A stretch of 64,000 nt of DNA from Reticulascus tulasneorum (GCA_001557505.1 LSAX01000006.1:1674001-1738000), one strand, 5' to 3'. Positions 11,066-22,720 are shown, counted from the first letter of the stretch. Made by a program: numbers and translations. The notes: a model not told the origin generated them from the sequence alone.

Positions 11066-14000
11066 CTAGTAAGCGCCATCCGTCATGTCATTGATGATAT
11101 CCCGCAAGATACCCTTTCCTTTCAGCAAAACGCGCTCCCCAACCTTCGCCTTCCTTGGCTCGGGTCGCCCATTCTCCTTGCCCGCCATCATCTTCTTCGG
11201 TACTGAGCTCCTTGGCAAGGGTGCAGTCAGCTGTGTCGCCACAACATCGAAGAGATGGCTGTCCAGCGCATCGGCGGGCAAATCGTAAATCCAATCCCGG
11301 TCCTCCATGAGGCTGATGAACTGGCTGAGCATTTCTTCGCTACCACTCCCCTTGAGGGTATTTCTGCTCCCGACAACGAGCAGCTTCGTCTTGGCGCGCG
11401 TGAAGGCGACGTTGATGCGGCGCCAGTCTTTCAGAAGCTCGCCGATCTTGCAACCCTCGTTGGAACGGACGAGACTGAGGACCACAACGTCCTTGTCACG
11501 GCCCTGAAAGCGGTCGGCCGTGTGCATCTCGACGCCGGGATGGCTCCGCAGGCCGTGCTTGAGGAGCGAGAGTTGCGAGCGGTAGTGCGTCATGACACCG
11601 ATTTCGGACTCCGGGACGCCGACGGTCAGAAGACTATCGACGAGCTGCGTGACGATACGGGCTTCGGCAGGGTTGACAATGCGGTTGCCTTTGGCCTCTT
11701 CGTAAATGCGTGGTTCAATAGTGTCGGTGTTAACAAATCGTACACGCGCCTCGCTATTAAGTAGATCTCGAAGCCAGCAGCGAGATAGCGGTAAGCCAGT
11801 GCAGATAGAGCGAGGCGTTCCTAGTTGTGAAAATGATGTGGCGTCGTAGTGGCGATGCTTCAACGCGGTCATGTTCGGAACGTGAAGCTTGCTCGACCGT
11901 AAGGCTTCTGTGCCGCATTTGAGCCTGCCCTCATAGATCAAGGTGTTGCTGAGCGTCATGATGTCCTCGCACATGCGATACTGGTGTTCGAGATGGACGA
12001 CTGCCTCGGGATGGGTATCTGAAAGCAGCTTAAACAAGCTGACGTCTAGCCCGCCACTGCGAGCCTCCTCATTCTGTACCAGGGGTGGAAGCTGGTTGTG
12101 GTCGCCCACGAGCACGAATGTGTGCGCCATCCTAATTGGTCCCAAACAAACGGGAAGTGTAATCTGAGAGGCTTCGTCGACAATGCAGTAGTCGAAGGTA
12201 CGCTCGTTGAAGATTGGGTGACTGATGCCGAGGCAAGTCGTGGCAACAATAGGAGTACCATGCCATGCCTCTTTGATTTGGTCAAAGCTGGTCATTGGGA
12301 GTCCGGCTAGCGTGACAAATTCCTGGACATCAGGGTGGACTTTGGCAGGTGCTCCGAGCCGGAGTATCGGAGTGTTATCGTTCTTGAGCTTCAGCAAGAT
12401 GTTGTCAACCGCCGTATGAGTGTATGATGTGAGGAGAACACTCTTGCCCTGGGACACCAGGGCTCGGATGATATGAGCTATAGTAGTTGTCTTTCCGGTT
12501 CCGGGCATTCCCAGCACCAATGCGTAGTCCCGGGCGCTCATCACCTTTTCGATCGCCTTCTTCTGATCCACATTCAAAGCCTCTCGCTCAGCCACAGCAT
12601 ACTGGGTCGCCACTGCTTTGAATCTGGGAGGAACTAGGTCCACGACCAAGCGGCGAATCTCTCTGGATCCAAAAACGCCATCCGCCATGACTTGGATCAG
12701 GTTGTTTCGCACTGCAGCCATGCCGTTGCTGAATTCATCCTTGTCTAACCTATATCGAACTGGCTCCTGCTTGATCTTGCCCTGAGACTGTTCAGGGGTA
12801 GAACCCTCAGGTGAAACTTCCATGATGCCAGCGAAGTCCTGATTGTTTGTCTCATCAAAGCCAGGCTGTCGAATTCGAGCATTGTGGAGTCTTCGATCAA
12901 CAGCAACGCTGATCCTGTCTTTGCGCACAGTGGTGACATAGCCTAGGGCCAGGGCGAAGTGACCTTGCTCGTCGGATACGACCACGGGCTCTCCAATGCT
13001 GAGTTGGGATTCTAGGAACGAGAATCCTGGTGCGCCATTTCGCTTTATGAAAGTGTAGCGGAAACGGTTGATCTTGGGGTTGTCCAAGTCCTCCGACCAA
13101 GATCCTTCTTCAATAATGACATCGGAAAAACACCTGCCTACCTTCTCTCTTTCCGAGCTTACCATGGTCCAAAGTTCTCGTTTTTGTTTTTGGGTCTGCT
13201 TCTCCTCTTTTGTCAACAGATTCTCCCATTTCAGAAAGAATTCCTGATGCGTCGGAGTTAGATGCTTAACCACTTCGTCAAAGGCCTTGTCCATTCCACT
13301 TGTTTCCCCATCGCCACCATCTGCCAATTTGTGGTATATAAAGCAAGGCACTTTGGCATAGCATTTGCCACAGGCGCTCTTGTTTCGCTTCATTTCTGGT
13401 AACTTGACACTCCGCTCTCGAATGAAGCATGCCAGCCTATTTCGCTGCATTACCATGTGACGTAGTTCCCTCAGGTCTGCTTTTATCCTCATGATATCGG
13501 ATGTCTCCATGTAGTATAAAATGCCATATGCTATCTCGATATCATATCGATCTGATAGAAGCAGGTTGTAGAGCGCCGTTTGTGCTTGATGGCTATGATT
13601 TTGGGACTTGCCAGTCTTCACCTCGAACGGGACAGTCAGTGTCCTTGACTGGCTTCCGTCTCGCATGATGACTTGAACGGTAGCATCAATATTACCCTTC
13701 AGGCCGTACATTGGCGACCAGACATGCTCTTCAACATCAAGTAATTTGTTTACGCACATGGTGGTAGTCGATTTCCCCGAGTTTGCCCGGTCCGAAACGA
13801 GTCCTTCGGGCTGATATGTGTGATTAGCAATGCCAGAAAGGGTTGGGCGCAGAAATTACCTTTGGCTCTGAAGTAACAAAGGTGTCTGCCCAGTAACTCA
13901 GCTCTCTCATTTTTGACTGAAGATGCTCCGTGGCTACGTTGATTCCAACCTTGATGGTGTACAGATCCTCAACGTGCTTGTTTGCAACTTTTTCAATGAC

Positions 14001-16093
14001 TTTGCCTAAAAATCTTGAATCCCATCGATTTTCAAGTAAGGCTTCTTGGAAAATTTCATGAAGCATTGTACCGTAGACCAGTGGCGGGGAGGATGCGGTA
14101 GTCGCCTTAACCCGATCCTGCAGTACAGCTCGACGAGCACATGTGAAGGAGTCTGCAACAACTGTGGCCGAGATGAGCTGATCTGGGTGCAAAATCAACA
14201 TGTGCTGTGAGTCGTCGATGATACACTGGCCCCGTGGGGAAAATTCGCCTATGATATGCACAAAGGATTTAGGTTGGACGTCAATTTCACACCATACGCC
14301 TCTAATGTGGACCACCTTGGTCTCCTTCGTTCCGTCGGCTTGAACAATTAATATCTGGTTTCATGGTTAGCGAGGTCAAGAATGCGGCAAGGCGAATCAC
14401 ACCTGCTCCAGCTGTGAGTGCTTCCAATGATCGATGTATTCGCTACGAATCACGTCGGTTACCAAATATCGTTGAATAGCTTTGGGCTTCTGCCCCGTCT
14501 ACCTTCCATTTTAGCAGTTGCTACAAGGCCGAACTAAGCTTCGGACGTACAGCAATTAAGGATGTATTTGGCTGCTTGGTTGATTGCGTCGCCGCCACCT
14601 CCGCCGCTTCAAAGTCAAAGCCTTCACCAAAGTCATCCCCAAAATCATCGCCATATACATCCTCGAGCTCCTTTTGTGCTGGTATCGATATTGTTCCCGA
14701 CAAATGGGGTGGCGGATGGGACTGATGTGTGGACGCTTGAACATAGGATCCTGCCGTGACTTCGACGCTGTCCATCATACCTTCCGCAGCTGCGAATATG
14801 TCATCGTCAAGGTCATCGAACTCATCGATATACGAGTCGTCTGCTTGTGGTGGCTTTTCTGAAGCGGTTTGGGCAGAAAGAGCTAAGTTCTGGCTATCCC
14901 TTTCAGGTGGTGCAGGGATTATATTAGCTTCTAATTCCATGAGAATATCATCGTCAAGGTCATCGTCTCCATAGTCGGATTGCTGATGGTCCGGGATACT
15001 CTCAGTGCTTAAATCCATATTTTCCTCATCGCCGTCGAACAAGGTCTGACTGGCTGGTTCCCCAACGGTTCGACCTGGGTTACATTGGCCACTTGGAGGG
15101 TCAGAACTGGGTATGGCGGCAACGATATCTCTCTTCCGCGGCGACGGGGACTCGGGCATTGTGTCCTGGCCCTGGCTAGGACTTGTATCGTGCATGCCTT
15201 CGAGCAGGGCAGTCATCAAGGAAGACTTGGACGTATCGAGCTGATCCTCGGTGTTACTACCCGGTAGGGATGATGCGTCCTGACGCTCAATCTTGCGTCT
15301 CTTTGCGCCGCCGCAGCTGATAACTCTCCGTAAGGCACTTTCAGAACGCGAAGCATGACCGTTCTTAGAGGGTCGTGGCGAGGAAGAGACCATTAGCTGG
15401 GCCAGGGTTATAGCGGGATTCATGAAGCCGGTAGGCGTAAGCTCAAAATTCGGATCAACTTGTGGGGATTTCAATAGCTGGGCCGGCTGCCGCAACCCTA
15501 CTGCTGGGGTGTTCGGTTTGATTTGAGCGGGTGAGGAGGTGGGAGATGAGCTCCGTGCTCGCTTCCGGCGTCTCTTGTGTACCATTGGCGAGATGGCAGC
15601 AGACTCTGCGTCATATTTGCCATCCCATCCGATTTTTTCGTTAGGAGAGGTATCTGTATCCTCGTGGGTAACATCGCCAGGTTCAAAGTGGCTCCATAGC
15701 TTCGTTCTGGGAGTAATAGCACTGTCATCCTTGCTGAATCCGAAGGTGGACTTGTGATGCGTTGCAGCTAGACGATCCTTCTCTGATGCGTTTCTTGAGT
15801 CGGTATTTCTCTCCGAGTTGTTCAGACCATCGGCCGTCGCGGAAGGTTCGTTAACGGCGGATTGGTATTGAAATTGATTCAACTTGCTCTTCGTCTTTTC
15901 CGAGACTGGCACAAGCCGAGGTCTTGATTGAGCGTTGGTCGCATCACTCCTAGACCTTTGCAATGGCGAACGATGCTATTCATGGCCCTGTTAGCATGTG
16001 CCGCACTCGATACTCGATGACAGCTGAACAGACGGGACAACCTACTTTGAACGGCGCACCGTGCTGCTCCGAGTACGACTTTTGGAGAGGCAT
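11066..16093 (-). CDS. DNA2: DNA replication helicase/nuclease Dna2, five exons
   Basis: Exons 16093..16046, 15975..14551, 14498..14403, 14354..13860 and 13810..11066 all join in phase 0 and give 1602 residues. Dna2 trims 5' flaps of Okazaki fragments and resects DNA breaks. Order of domains: a disordered acidic N-terminal ~490 residues; a RecB-like nuclease with D730, E751 and K753 (GNIDA...PFEVKTGK); four cysteines, C595, C835, C838 and C844, that fit the Dna2 iron-sulphur cluster; then a superfamily 1 helicase with Walker A GMPGTGKT (1122-1129), Walker B DYCIVDEAS, and the C-terminal INVAFTRAKTKLLVVGS. The large second exon has no in-frame ATG near its start; the only good start is a 48-base first exon encoding MPLQKSYSEQHGAPFK, whose intron has a GCTAAC branch point. 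An ACGCGT box lies about 156 bases upstream. Confidence 0.95.
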
Positions 16094-16644
16094 GTCTTAT
16101 GGTACCTCTAGCCATGCGAGAGAATATCTCCAACATGCGAGTATAGCTTCGAATGGGTGCTGGGCAATCATGAAATTAGGTCACAGCCCCATGCCCGGTG
16201 AGTATATGTTGGAGGTTCGCAATGCCATTTACTAGTTCGGATATCTGGACGCGTCTCAAGCTGGTCAAGTCGCGTCTGCTGCGTGCCCCGCTATGGCTCA
16301 TAACAGCCACTCACTAAAGGGGCGCGGCATTGATAAATTCATCTATCAGGGTTTACCACTGGCTTCTTAGCGCATACCACCCCGCGTCGAAAGAAGCTTG
16401 GGCCACCTCGCAGGGGTATCAATTAACACATGTGCGAAGCAGCTAGTTCTCAACGTCGCATCATCTCGTCATGATCTTGTCTCAAGCTCAAGCGAAGAGC
16501 TCCCAACGCGCACTCGGCTTGAAGAAACATGTCCCTTAACTCAAACAACCCGAATTGATCACAAGAAGGACCGCTCTTTCCATATATCAAGGCTTTCACA
16601 GCTACCCAGTTCGCCATAACAGCTTGGCAGAGAAACTCGCCGAG
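16094..16644. other. Divergent promoter region, DNA2 (-) / unknown membrane protein (+)
   Basis: These 0.55 kb between two divergent ATGs contain the ACGCGT box listed separately. No gene was seen. Confidence 0.6.
16249..16254. promoter_or_regulatory. Candidate MCB element (ACGCGT)
   Basis: A palindromic ACGCGT, the MluI cell-cycle box bound by MBF at G1/S genes in yeasts, lies between DNA2 (-, 156 bases away) and the divergent gene at 16645 (+). DNA2 is an S-phase gene, which fits. A six-base palindrome is expected by chance about once per 4 kb. Confidence 0.35.
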
Positions 16645-18012
16645 ATGTCTGGGGACGATGGCTACGACAATGCCAACGGGCCACAACAGTACGATGCCAA
16701 CTCCTCCGATATTGCCAGTATCAAGCTCCCCAATACAAACCTCCCTTTCTGGTCGCCGCTGTTTGGATACACGCCCGCATATTACCAGCAAAAGATGGCT
16801 GCCATAGTCAAGTCGGCGTCTGAACGTGCGAATCGAATCGTCAGTCAAGAAGAAGCCGACATTCTCTGTCAAGCATTGGCCAAACAGACGTACATAGAGT
16901 CGATCGATTATCCTCTGTCTCTTCTTTTGGGGGCGGCGCTTGCATACAGAACCCGTCGCACTTTCCGCTTCCCCCTTTCCGGCCCGCCACGATTAGATAG
17001 ATTCACCCCGCACGCCTTTCCTACCTTCCATTATCCGTTCGTCACAGGCAACAGCGCTGTTGCGGCCTGGCATGTAACAAGATATATAGCTTACACTACT
17101 TTCAGTTGGTTTGGTATTGGCCTATTCACCGACTCATATGCCGCCGTGTCGTTCAATTTTAGCCTCAACATGGATGACCGCCTCAAGAAACTGAGGAATG
17201 ATTTCAAACTAAACGAAAAGTCCCCAGCCACTCTTCGTTCTGGCAATGCGCAGAGCAACAGCCGGCTAGATAAAGCACCTGTAAGCCAACGGAGACGGAT
17301 AGAGGCCGCAATAGCAGCCATAGAGGCAAGGCTGGAAACGCTACCGACTGAGGAACAGGTCAGGGCCGGGTCTTTTTCAGCACTCCAGGCCAAAATAATT
17401 CTCAAAACCAGGCAAGAAGGCACGAAGGCCCTGGAGTATGCTCAAGAGGCCCTCAGGGTGCTTGAAGCTCAAGGAGACGATGCCGAAAATGCCCCGGATC
17501 AGCGCAGGGACTATGACACCTTGAATGCGTCCAACAAACCTACACCGTCTGGAGAGTACACGTGGCAAGCCGACTCCGGTACTATGCCCCAGAGAAATCA
17601 AGCCAGCGTGACTGAACGGACCCCGCCACCTGCCGAGCAGGTTTCCACCCCACAGCCTTTAGACGACGACTTCGATGACGATGCATCCCCAATAGCATCA
17701 TCTGCGAGAGAAGCCTCCACAGCCGCTGCATCCGGGGGATCAGCATGGGACCGCGTCCGACGGCAAGCAAATCCAGGAGTAAAGCCTGAACAAGAAGCCG
17801 CATCCCCTGCTTCGCAGGGCACTTGGGCGAGTGAGGCGAAACCACGAGCAGCTGGCGACCCAAAGGACGGCTTCACTTTCAGCCAAGCTGACGAAGACGA
17901 AGCCCTTGCCAAGGCCCAAGCTCAAAAGGAGTTTGATGACATGTTGGACCGTGAGCGACGTGGAGAGGAGACCAGGACCGCGGGGCGGGGTGGTCGAAGT
18001 AGTAGTTGGTAA
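16645..18012 (+). CDS. Conserved-looking fungal protein of unknown function, putative membrane protein
   Basis: A single exon of 455 residues from the first ATG (MSGDDGYDN); upstream codons in the same frame contain no ATG. I do not recognise the family. Residues ~92-110 (DYPLSLLLGAALAYRT) and ~150-180 (a YIAYTTFSWFGIGLF stretch) are hydrophobic enough to be membrane segments. Between them lies a Pro/Phe-rich loop. A charged helical stretch follows (~185-290, MDDRLKKLRNDFKL, many Glu/Arg/Ala, possible coiled coil), then a disordered tail with acidic runs and an ending containing GSAWDRVRRQ and KEFDDMLDRERRGEE. The amphipathic charged tail and the two hydrophobic segments suggest an organelle membrane protein, but that is inference. 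It is divergent from DNA2 and convergent with the ornithine cyclodeaminase gene (215 bases between stops). Confidence 0.85.
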   Translation: MSGDDGYDNANGPQQYDANSSDIASIKLPNTNLPFWSPLFGYTPAYYQQKMAAIVKSASERANRIVSQEEADILCQALAKQTYIESIDYPLSLLLGAALAYRTRRTFRFPLSGPPRLDRFTPHAFPTFHYPFVTGNSAVAAWHVTRYIAYTTFSWFGIGLFTDSYAAVSFNFSLNMDDRLKKLRNDFKLNEKSPATLRSGNAQSNSRLDKAPVSQRRRIEAAIAAIEARLETLPTEEQVRAGSFSALQAKIILKTRQEGTKALEYAQEALRVLEAQGDDAENAPDQRRDYDTLNASNKPTPSGEYTWQADSGTMPQRNQASVTERTPPPAEQVSTPQPLDDDFDDDASPIASSAREASTAAASGGSAWDRVRRQANPGVKPEQEAASPASQGTWASEAKPRAAGDPKDGFTFSQADEDEALAKAQAQKEFDDMLDRERRGEETRTAGRGGRSSSW

Positions 18013-18227
18013 TTTATAAAGAACATTGTTGTATATTTCGGCGTTCTAGCGGCAGGTTGAAAACGCAAAGCATCAAACAGGATTCGAAGACAAGGATCGA
18101 AGGATTATATGATCTTTGGGAAGCATGCCACCTTTCCATATAACGATACACCAGTGTCATAGATCAAGGTGCGTAGCGGAAGCCATTGGTACGTACTCCG
18201 GACAGACTATTCATGTTTAACCTTGGC

Positions 18228-19742
18228 TTAGAACCCATTGATGTGACTCCCAATATTCCTATCAGCTGCCAGCTTGATTATATGCATGCCCACAGCCAAG
18301 TCCATCAATCCCAAGCCCACACTCTTATAAATCACTGTCCCTTCCTTTAGCCAATGAACCAGCGTATCTTCCTTCTTCTTCTGCTGATCCAGCGAGCTGT
18401 GGCTGGAGCTCCGCCGCACGAACGGGAAGCTGTGCTTGCTGGTCGTCGACGCCGTCGACTCCTCTCTGTGCAGCGAGGACCGCGATTCGGATGTTGTGTC
18501 GGAGCCGTTGAAGACGGACGCCATGGACGGGGTGCCGCTCTTGAGGTCGAGCTTCTCAAACTCTGAGGATGCGGGGCTGGATGGGGCCGCGGGCGACTCG
18601 CTGCCCGATTCTTCTTTCTGGTGGATTCGGTGAAGCATGATCAGTTCTCCGAGCCTGTGCTCCTTTTAGCAAGGGTGGGACGGGGGGGTTGGAAATTGCT
18701 GGGTACTTACTCGACCAGTTGCGTTGGTAGCAGTCCAGCGCCAATAATCTCGCCTGCCTCTTTCAACGCGCCATCAAGCGTATCCACCACAACCACACCG
18801 CCGTCTTGGGCATGCTTGTGGAAATGACGATGCTGCTTCTCATGCCTGGTCGCCTGAATGAGCAGCTCCTCCGGCAGCTCCCTCATCTCAGGGGTGAAAC
18901 TGCCCACCGCGATGATCAGCCGCCCCTTTTTCCTCCCCTCGGGCGAAGTCAATATTGGTGCCTCGAAAAGGGGTACCGTCGACGGCGTGCAGCAGAACAG
19001 CACGTCCGCGGCGCGGATCTGCTCTCGCTGCAGACGACTGAACTCGGTGTAGCCAGGCGTCAGCACCGAGAAGGTGGTCTCGGTCCAGCCCTCACGCGCC
19101 TTGATTGCGTCGGGCACAGCGTAGAACTTACTGAGAGTGACCCTGGCACTGTCGGAAAAGCGATGGTTGATGACATTGACGTGCTTGATGGTCGATCCGC
19201 GCACGAGGAGGGCGAGCCGAACGTGCCAGTAGGCCTGCAGGCCAGAGCCGAAGACGGTCAGGACCTTGACGTGCCCGCGCTTCGCGACGAGACATGAGGA
19301 GGCGAGAGCTGTTCGGAAAGCGGTGAGATTCTTGGCGTGGAGGAAGCCAACGGGGGAGCCGTTGGGCTCCAGGAGTGTGATGGCGCCCGTGGGCTGGATG
19401 GCAGGTTTTGTGCTATCTGCAGCTTGACCTGTGGTCAGTGTGATGACTAGGATTCATGTTAGTCTCCAACCCCGGCACCATGGCAATATGTCCCAACTCA
19501 CCTTTACACCCCATGCCGACAGGGCTACATGATGGCATGTACAGTGTTGTCGCGCCGGTCCTGGGCGTATAAGTCGAGACCCGTTCGGGCTGCAGATACG
19601 TGCCATCCAGAACTGCCTGGGAGTTGTTGGAATACTCATGCAAGGCTTCGCCCAAAGTCTTCCGAAACTCGCCCCATTCATCAATCGTGAGGTCTTCCAA
19701 GATCCGCTTGATCTGATCATCAGAGAGAACTACGAGGGGCAT
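18228..19742 (-). CDS. Ornithine cyclodeaminase/mu-crystallin family protein, three exons
   Basis: Exons 19742..19502, 19446..18711 and 18654..18228 (introns of 55 and 56 bases) give 467 residues. The family comprises NAD(P)-dependent enzymes (ornithine cyclodeaminase, alanine dehydrogenase, ketimine reductase). Visible marks: MPLVVLSDDQIKRIL start, the substrate-site region with TTLYMPSCSP, GAITLLEPNGSPVGFLHA, and the Rossmann motif VLTVFGSGLQAYWHVR. The second acceptor must be the CACAG at 18655-18659, because only that choice keeps frame and restores LVELGELI. Between LGELIMLHRIHQKE and TLVHWLKEGTVIYKSVGLGLMD sits a Ser-rich insertion of roughly 80 residues, so the protein is longer than the usual 320-380. 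The substrate cannot be told from sequence. The start at 19742 is the first ATG in frame. Confidence 0.92.
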
Positions 19743-22067
19743 GATGAAGGGGCTTGGCTTAGCCAAGAAAACAAGTACCGCGGGGTGTCTCTGCGGCCAA
19801 GCGGATTTGGGGGGAGGCTTGGAAAGCGTGGGACCTAATTAGAGGTCCGATAAGGTTGGCCAAACGGTCGCTCCAACTTGGCAAAGGCGAAAAAGCGAAA
19901 GCCGAAAGCGAAGCCCACCTTTTCTTATTCGAGACCTTCTTCCTGTACCGATGGACTAAATCGCCTTGAAAATGATACGTTCAACCTTAAATGATGCTAT
20001 TGACGTTTCGATCCTTACAAACACTTTGCTCGGTAAAGATGTAGCGACGATGATGTAGACATTTGCCCCTCAGTGTTGAATCGGGTAAACGGGGACGTAT
20101 GTTACGTAGTAAGCAAGCATCCCGTAATCGATAGCGGAGGGGTGGGTCTGTTCTCCATCAGGTCATTAATAAAGCTTGGCGGAATTCGGGCCTTCGACAG
20201 TGTTCTACAGGTCACGGTTTACTGTCGGGGTACATAAGGTAACACGCCAACTCCGGAATGAGGTTCGCGCATTTCTGGCTGATGTCTGTGTTCATGAGAG
20301 AGAAATATGCCAATAGAGACCGAAACACATCCACAATAATCAATCACCAGGAGACATAATGCAAATTTACCAGATTCCAGTAAACGTAGGTACCGAAATG
20401 CAGTAGGCGCCGTGGCTGCAGCGCGTAACCAGCGGCTGTCGGTAACGCCACCCATTGGCCCAATTGGCGACCAGCTGCAAGCAACGACAGTCGTTCTCGC
20501 AAATCGTAATGCCTTCCATTTCAGCTGTCAAACGTGGCATGACAAATACTACGTTGAAACCTCAAAACACCAACTCCTGGACTCCTCGACACCGTATATG
20601 ACACGTAAGTAGGCAAGCCTTTGGCGTTGTAGCAGATCCTTTCTGCGGTTGTGGCCTGCAGTGGTGGCTGCGCCCAGCCTCCACAACGCTTCGAAGCTGT
20701 TAAATGCAATCAAGCAATCTACCGCTTGTTCGTATCACCAACGGCCTGGCGCCGGCGCCCCAACTTGCTTCCCTTACCGGGCTCAGTACCCCCAATCCAT
20801 CACAAATGTGCCCTCAAACTATGACTACAAAGAACCGGGGGTGGTCATGGCGAAGTCGTTTGGCCTTCCGAGGTTCTGTTGGACTCGAGTCAATTCAACC
20901 CTCGGTACGGACGTAAGGGAGATGCCAGAGGGCAGGCAGCGATATAACATCCTGCATCTGGGATGCATGCATGCAAGGGCGCCCGTGCTGTGGCTGTTGC
21001 TGTTGCTTCTCAGACCGGGGAAACAAGATGAACACTCATTACGTCCGTAAAGGTGCGAAAGATAGCACGCTAGGCGGGACTGTGCGTCGTGCCACTGGTC
21101 GACCCCGGATTTCCCAATCTAATGGTGCTGATCATTTGATTCCTCGGCTCGAGCCGTTTGGAAGGATGCGGCTCGGGCTACTAGCGTCTCAATCTGTTGC
21201 CAAGATCTGCACCGAAACATCTTGTTGGTGACAGAGACTGCAGGATCTAAATGCATCCTTATCGGAGACCAGTTCAGAGAAGTTCAGAGAAGGCGTTTTG
21301 ACAGCCTTGCAGGATCATTGGCCGGTCGAAAAGTTTAAACCAACAACCATGGCATTTTCAGACGGCACTACCCGTGATGCCCGTTTTCACGCTCGCCTGA
21401 TTGGTCTTGGAACGAGATGCGGCCTGGCTGTTCATGATTGTTGCTGAACGGCAGGTGCTACTGGTGTTGTACAACTGACGTGAGGCTTGCAGTAGCTGAA
21501 GGGATTCAACATGCATTCATTCCTACCTACTACCTGAGGTATGTGACCAACGCCAGCTCTTTCTTGCCAGCCACAGCGAGACATCTTTGACGGTATGGTC
21601 ACGTCGCAGCCACTGCATATCTAACACCACTGGTCAATTTCCGAATCAACAGGCCTACTCCGTACTTTTTCGTCAAGACTGGGAGTGCAGATCTTCGCTA
21701 CAGAATCCAAAGAGGGCCCAACTAATTGAGAAAGTGTCCAAGGAGGAGGGGATACATGGTTGGTGGAGAAAGACACAGGTCTCGTGGAGAAGGACACAGG
21801 TCTCGTGGAGAAGGACACAGGTCTCGTGGAGAAGGACACAGGTCTCGTGGAGAAGGACACAGGTTTCATGGAGAAGCAAAGGATAATTCTGTTTCCTGGC
21901 TTAAGGCGTGATCGCACACTTGAGTTCCTATTAACAAAAACATTTTGCCCCTTACCGCTCCCCCCGCTCATCCCTCCCTCCCTACCCCCGCTCCCCCGCT
22001 CCCCCGCTCCCACGAGGGGAGTTTGCCGTGACAGATTTGAGCTGTGGGGGCCCGTTCTACACTACAA
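19743..22067. other. Gene-free spacer with a minisatellite
   Basis: These 2.3 kb lie between the ornithine cyclodeaminase promoter and the first secreted-protein gene. No supportable gene or RNA gene was seen. The only ordered structure is a 21-base minisatellite at 21763-21867. A C-rich tract follows at about 21955-22015. Confidence 0.6.
21763..21867 (+). repeat. 21-base minisatellite, five copies
   Basis: Five head-to-tail copies of a 21-base unit (GTGGAGAAGGACACAGGTCTC, written here in part as GTGGAGAAGGACACAG + GTCTC) occupy 21763-21783, 21784-21804, 21805-21825, 21826-21846 and 21847-21867. The three inner copies are identical; the first has one change and the last has one C-to-T change. 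A further partial unit follows. Because 21 is a multiple of three, the array is open in several frames on both strands; I do not take this as coding. Confidence 0.95.
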
Positions 22068-22538
22068 CTAAACTGCGGTGGACGTGGCGGCGGACGTAGT
22101 GGTCTTCGGGCGCGAGACCAAGGTGGTCGCCTCAGGCAGGGCAGGCTTAGAGACGGAGTTCTCGACGGGCAACGGGGCCTGCCTCCAGGTGCATGGAACC
22201 TCGTCCCAGGTCGACAAGTAACATGTAGCATAGCTGGAACAGCCGCCGCTTCTCAAATCACTAATCTTCCGCATGCAGCGCTTGACCGACTGATGACTGA
22301 AGCGGAAATGGCCGCGCCCTTGGCCCCAGTCGACACAAAACTCTACCATCCCCGGCACACTGGTGCCTCGGCAGCCTTCAACAGCACTGACTCTATAGCT
22401 GCCATAGGCCGTGGCGAAGACGGCTGAGTTGCTGTTGCATGTTTTGAGTATGTTGTCGCAGCTGGTGTGGACTGCCATGGTGTCGGCAGCGCACATGCCC
22501 GCAAGAGCCGCAATGAGAGTAGCGAGTTCGAAACGCAT
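22068..22538 (-). CDS. Small secreted 8-cysteine protein, paralogue A
   Basis: A single coding exon of 156 residues. Residues 1-18 form a signal peptide (charged start, hydrophobic core, Ala-Ala before Asp). The mature part has eight cysteines at 27, 34, 56, 68, 88, 100, 106 and 116, an even number that fits four disulphides. The core GCRGTSVPGM...CVDWG.GR.HFRF is nearly identical to the divergent gene at 23535. After the last cysteine comes a ~40-residue tail rich in Pro, Thr, Ser and Val. I know no named family. Small secreted cysteine-rich proteins of ascomycetes include effectors and other apoplastic proteins, so a secreted role at the cell surface or host interface is inference. It has a TATA box at 22721-22729 and a probable 5' UTR intron. 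Confidence 0.85.
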   Translation of the reverse strand: MRFELATLIAALAGMCAADTMAVHTSCDNILKTCNSNSAVFATAYGSYRVSAVEGCRGTSVPGMVEFCVDWGQGRGHFRFSHQSVKRCMRKISDLRSGGCSSYATCYLSTWDEVPCTWRQAPLPVENSVSKPALPEATTLVSRPKTTTSAATSTAV

Positions 22539-22546
22539 CTTGATAT

Positions 22547-22618
22547 CTGTGTCAATGTCATCAGCAACAGTACCAGCAGAAACAGAGAGGGGGCGGACAT
22601 GAACTCACGATGAAGGCG
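22547..22618 (-). other. Probable 5' UTR intron of secreted paralogue A
   Basis: On the minus strand a GTGAGT donor (22618 downward) and an acceptor ending ACACAG (22547) enclose 72 bases that end 8 bases before the ATG. A CTGAT-like branch point precedes the acceptor. The partner gene has an intron candidate in the same place. Confidence 0.6.
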
Positions 22619-22653
22619 GTGGGGTAGATGTTGATAGTGTGGTGCTTTTGTGT

Positions 22654-22670
22654 GTGTTGGATGCCGATGA
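22654..22670 (-). promoter_or_regulatory. 17-base leader element shared with paralogue B
   Basis: The minus strand reads TCATCGGCATCCAACAC, identical to bases 23344-23360 on the plus strand in the leader of paralogue B. In both genes it lies about 40-55 bases after the TATA box, so it is probably transcribed 5' UTR. It could be a leftover of duplication or a conserved control element. Confidence 0.7.
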
Positions 22671-22720
22671 TAGAGGGAGAGGCTGGGGGGTTCAAACCTA
22701 AGGGGTGGGAGATCTAGAGA

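Noticed and set aside
21726..21911. Repeat protein encoded by the minisatellite
   Set aside because: All frames are open because the unit is 21 bases; there is no signal peptide, no flanking coding sequence and no splice partner.
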